From Mucilaginibacter sp. cycad4 (GTDB lineage Bacteria; Bacteroidota; Bacteroidia; Sphingobacteriales; Sphingobacteriaceae): a stretch of DNA of 64,000 nucleotides. How positions within the stretch are numbered: position 1 is the first letter of the stretch; each line of letters begins with the position of its first letter. The notes beneath the pieces are model-generated. The model saw nothing but the letters and a program-made list of their open reading frames with translations, was not told where the DNA came from and did no database searches. The translations under genes were made by a program, and so were the position numbers. Below, piece after piece: positions 62,896 to 64,000 of this stretch. Where the stretch lies: contig NZ_CP139559.1 in NCBI RefSeq assembly GCF_034263275.1, forward strand, positions 1,612,001-1,676,000, given 5' to 3'.

Positions 62896-63708
62896 ATGAA
62901 GCACTTAGTCATATTATCAGCAATAGCAGCCGGAAGCTTATTTATCAGCAAAGCCAACGCCCAGGTATCTATACAATTTGGTATCAATATCCCGGCTCAC
63001 CGTGTTTATGTACCTGCTCCTCCTCCACCCGTGGTTGAAGAACAGCCCGTTTACGATGATAACGATAATGTAAATGTTAGCGACGACGATGATTACTATT
63101 ATCTGCCCGAGGTTGAGGCTTATTATAATGTGGGTGCAGGTTGCTATTATTATAATGATGGTAGCCGTTGGGTAAGTTGTGCTTACCTGCCCGGCGCATA
63201 CAGAGACTACAACTGGCGTACCGCTGTACGTTACGAAGTAAGGGCATCGCGTCCGTTCATGCGCCATGACTATTACAGGCAAAGGTGGGGCGGTTACATG
63301 GGAGACCGTGGTAACTGGGGCCACCGTTTTGACAGAAGGCCAGCAGGTGGTTATGCTTATCGCCCAGGCTGGGGTGCTGACCGTGGAAACTGGGGCAGAA
63401 GGCCTAACCCATATGATAACCGTGGTAACTGGGGAAGTGGCAGGGATAATCATAACTGGGGCAATGGTAATCACGACCGTGGTAATTGGGGTAATGGAAA
63501 TCAATCTAACAATGACAACCATGGCAATCATGGCGGATGGGGTAACGGACAGCAGCCTAACCATGGCAACAATGATAACCATGGCGGCCATGACAATCGT
63601 GGCAACTGGGGTGGCCGGCCATCAAACGGTGGCGGGCATGACAGGGGCAATGGCGGTGAACGTTTCTCTCAAAATGGGAACTCCGGTCGCGGCATGCGTA
63701 GGTTTTAA
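62896..63708 (+). CDS. Secreted Gly/Asn/Trp-rich low-complexity protein
   Basis: 270 residues with signal peptide (KANAQ, about 23). The N-terminal third has PAPPPPVVEE, an acidic stretch (NVSDDDDYYYLPEVEAYY) and GCYYYNDGSRWVSC with a possible disulfide. From about residue 135 the protein is made of irregular repeats centred on RGNWG/NGNWG with many His, Asn, Gly and Arg. This resembles extracytoplasmic proteins with YXX(G/N)-rich tails in Bacteroidota, probably matrix- or cell-surface-associated. No enzyme motif. A terminator follows 26 bp after the stop. Confidence 0.8.
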   Translation: MKHLVILSAIAAGSLFISKANAQVSIQFGINIPAHRVYVPAPPPPVVEEQPVYDDNDNVNVSDDDDYYYLPEVEAYYNVGAGCYYYNDGSRWVSCAYLPGAYRDYNWRTAVRYEVRASRPFMRHDYYRQRWGGYMGDRGNWGHRFDRRPAGGYAYRPGWGADRGNWGRRPNPYDNRGNWGSGRDNHNWGNGNHDRGNWGNGNQSNNDNHGNHGGWGNGQQPNHGNNDNHGGHDNRGNWGGRPSNGGGHDRGNGGERFSQNGNSGRGMRRF

Positions 63709-63734
63709 TATTCTAACTCCCTATATATTAACTG

Positions 63735-63765
63735 AAAGGTCGCCTGTTACGGGCGATCTTTTTTT
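63735..63765 (+). terminator. Rho-independent terminator
   Basis: AAAGGTCGCC (63735-63744) pairs with GGGCGATCTTT (63751-63761), with one G-T pair, followed by T residues. Confidence 0.8.
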
Positions 63766-63850
63766 ATTTTAATGGTTACGGTGATTTTCAGATATCTAAT
63801 AAGCGTTAATTAATGAGCAATATAAACCATTTATTATCTACTAAACCTGT

Positions 63851-63879
63851 TTAGCATTACCATTTATATTATATATTTG
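63851..63879 (+). promoter_or_regulatory. Candidate Bacteroidota-type promoter of the LacI gene
   Basis: TATATTTG at 63872-63879 matches the Bacteroidota -7 box TAnnTTTG. TTAG at 63851-63854, 17 bp upstream, is a partial -33 box. It ends 20 bp before the LacI-type TTG start at 63900. Confidence 0.4.
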
Positions 63880-63899
63880 GTTTTAAAAATACTAAATCC

Positions 63900-64000
63900 T
63901 TGAAGAAGAAATTATCTATAGTTGACATTGCCAATAGCCTCAATATATCTAAAACTACGGTATCTTTTATCCTGAACGGCCGCGCACAGGAAAAACGCAT
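63900..64000 (+). CDS. LacI-family transcriptional regulator, partial (N-terminus)
   Basis: TTG start at 63900; 33 full codons are visible before the window ends. The translated start, with the initial codon read as Met, is MKKKLSIVDIANSLNISKTT followed by VSFILNGRAQEKR. This is the LacI helix-turn-helix plus hinge region (V.DIA..L.IS..TVS..LNG). No alternative ATG precedes it. Targets cannot be inferred from the visible part. Confidence 0.85.
   Translation, partial: MKKKLSIVDIANSLNISKTTVSFILNGRAQEKR

Noticed and set aside
62938..63591. 217-residue minus-strand frame opposite the Gly/Asn/Trp-rich gene
   Set aside because: Its Ile/Val/Thr-rich low-complexity sequence is the mirror of the repetitive plus-strand gene, which has a signal peptide, promoter space and terminator.
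63266..63772. 168-residue frame in another frame of the same gene
   Set aside because: Composition (Thr/Met/Val-rich) follows from reading the repeats out of frame.
1..64000. CRISPR arrays, tRNA, rRNA, prophage or integrase attachment sites
   Set aside because: None was recognised when reading for regular repeat-spacer structure, tRNA-like cloverleaf ends or phage genes; not a tool-based search.

Overview
The window looks like chromosomal DNA of a soil or plant-associated Bacteroidota, most likely Sphingobacteriaceae (Mucilaginibacter/Pedobacter type). The evidence is gene content: ECF sigma/FecR pairs, a SusC/SusD pair, a hybrid two-component system (HTCS), many glycoside hydrolases, FtsX-type permeases and STN-domain proteins, with weak ribosome binding sites. 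No rRNA, tRNA or CRISPR array was recognised. The genus is an inference from protein style.

Layout. (1) 1-4889, minus strand: a tightly packed operon with an active-looking glycosidase lipoprotein, a cellulose-synthase-like GT2 fused to a periplasmic glycosidase-like domain that has lost both catalytic acids, and a truncated GH26-like membrane-anchored protein. This resembles a synthase-dependent exopolysaccharide locus that I do not recognise. (2) 5752-12379: an AraC-type membrane sensor fused in frame to an FtsX permease, an AraC regulator, a DUF1348 protein and a divergent GAPDH. (3) 12742-19724: an ECF sigma factor divergent from its FecR anti-sigma factor, then SusC and SusD. (4) 19921-25849, a patchwork: an IS1182-like transposase remnant, a Crp/Fnr regulator, two small membrane proteins, a truncated AraC gene overlapping a 49-residue basic protein gene, a lipoprotein, a sulfatase, DUF2200 and an orphan. 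(5) 26082-31350: an FtsX permease and an outer-membrane TonB-type barrel.

(6) 31614-56739 is the main carbohydrate locus. A minus-strand operon carries GH29 alpha-L-fucosidase, GH97, the fucose/H+ symporter FucP, an aldo/keto reductase (L-fucose dehydrogenase type), a mutarotase and a Zn-dependent dehydrogenase. Next come an AraC regulator and, divergently, a 1383-residue HTCS. A plus-strand operon follows with GH5 (subfamily 4-like), GH2, GH3 and GH2, then a 7TM hybrid histidine kinase. The enzyme set suits a fucosylated, galactosylated beta-glucan such as fucosylated xyloglucan, but no SusC/SusD pair or alpha-xylosidase is present. A 27-bp element matching at 25 of 27 positions lies upstream of both the fucosidase operon and the AraC/HTCS pair. 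Its two GACTTT half-sites are 21 bp apart, as expected for AraC-type binding. A second, 13-bp identical word lies upstream of both the HTCS and the GH5 operon.

(7) 56981-60283: a closely packed ECF sigma / FecR / STN-domain operon in which the TonB receptor barrel is replaced by a solenoid of about ten 16-17-residue repeats. (8) 60329-64000: an exported RidA protein, a cytochrome c plus sorbosone-dehydrogenase-like lipoprotein pair, a Gly/Asn/Trp-rich secreted protein, and the start of a LacI-family regulator cut by the window edge.
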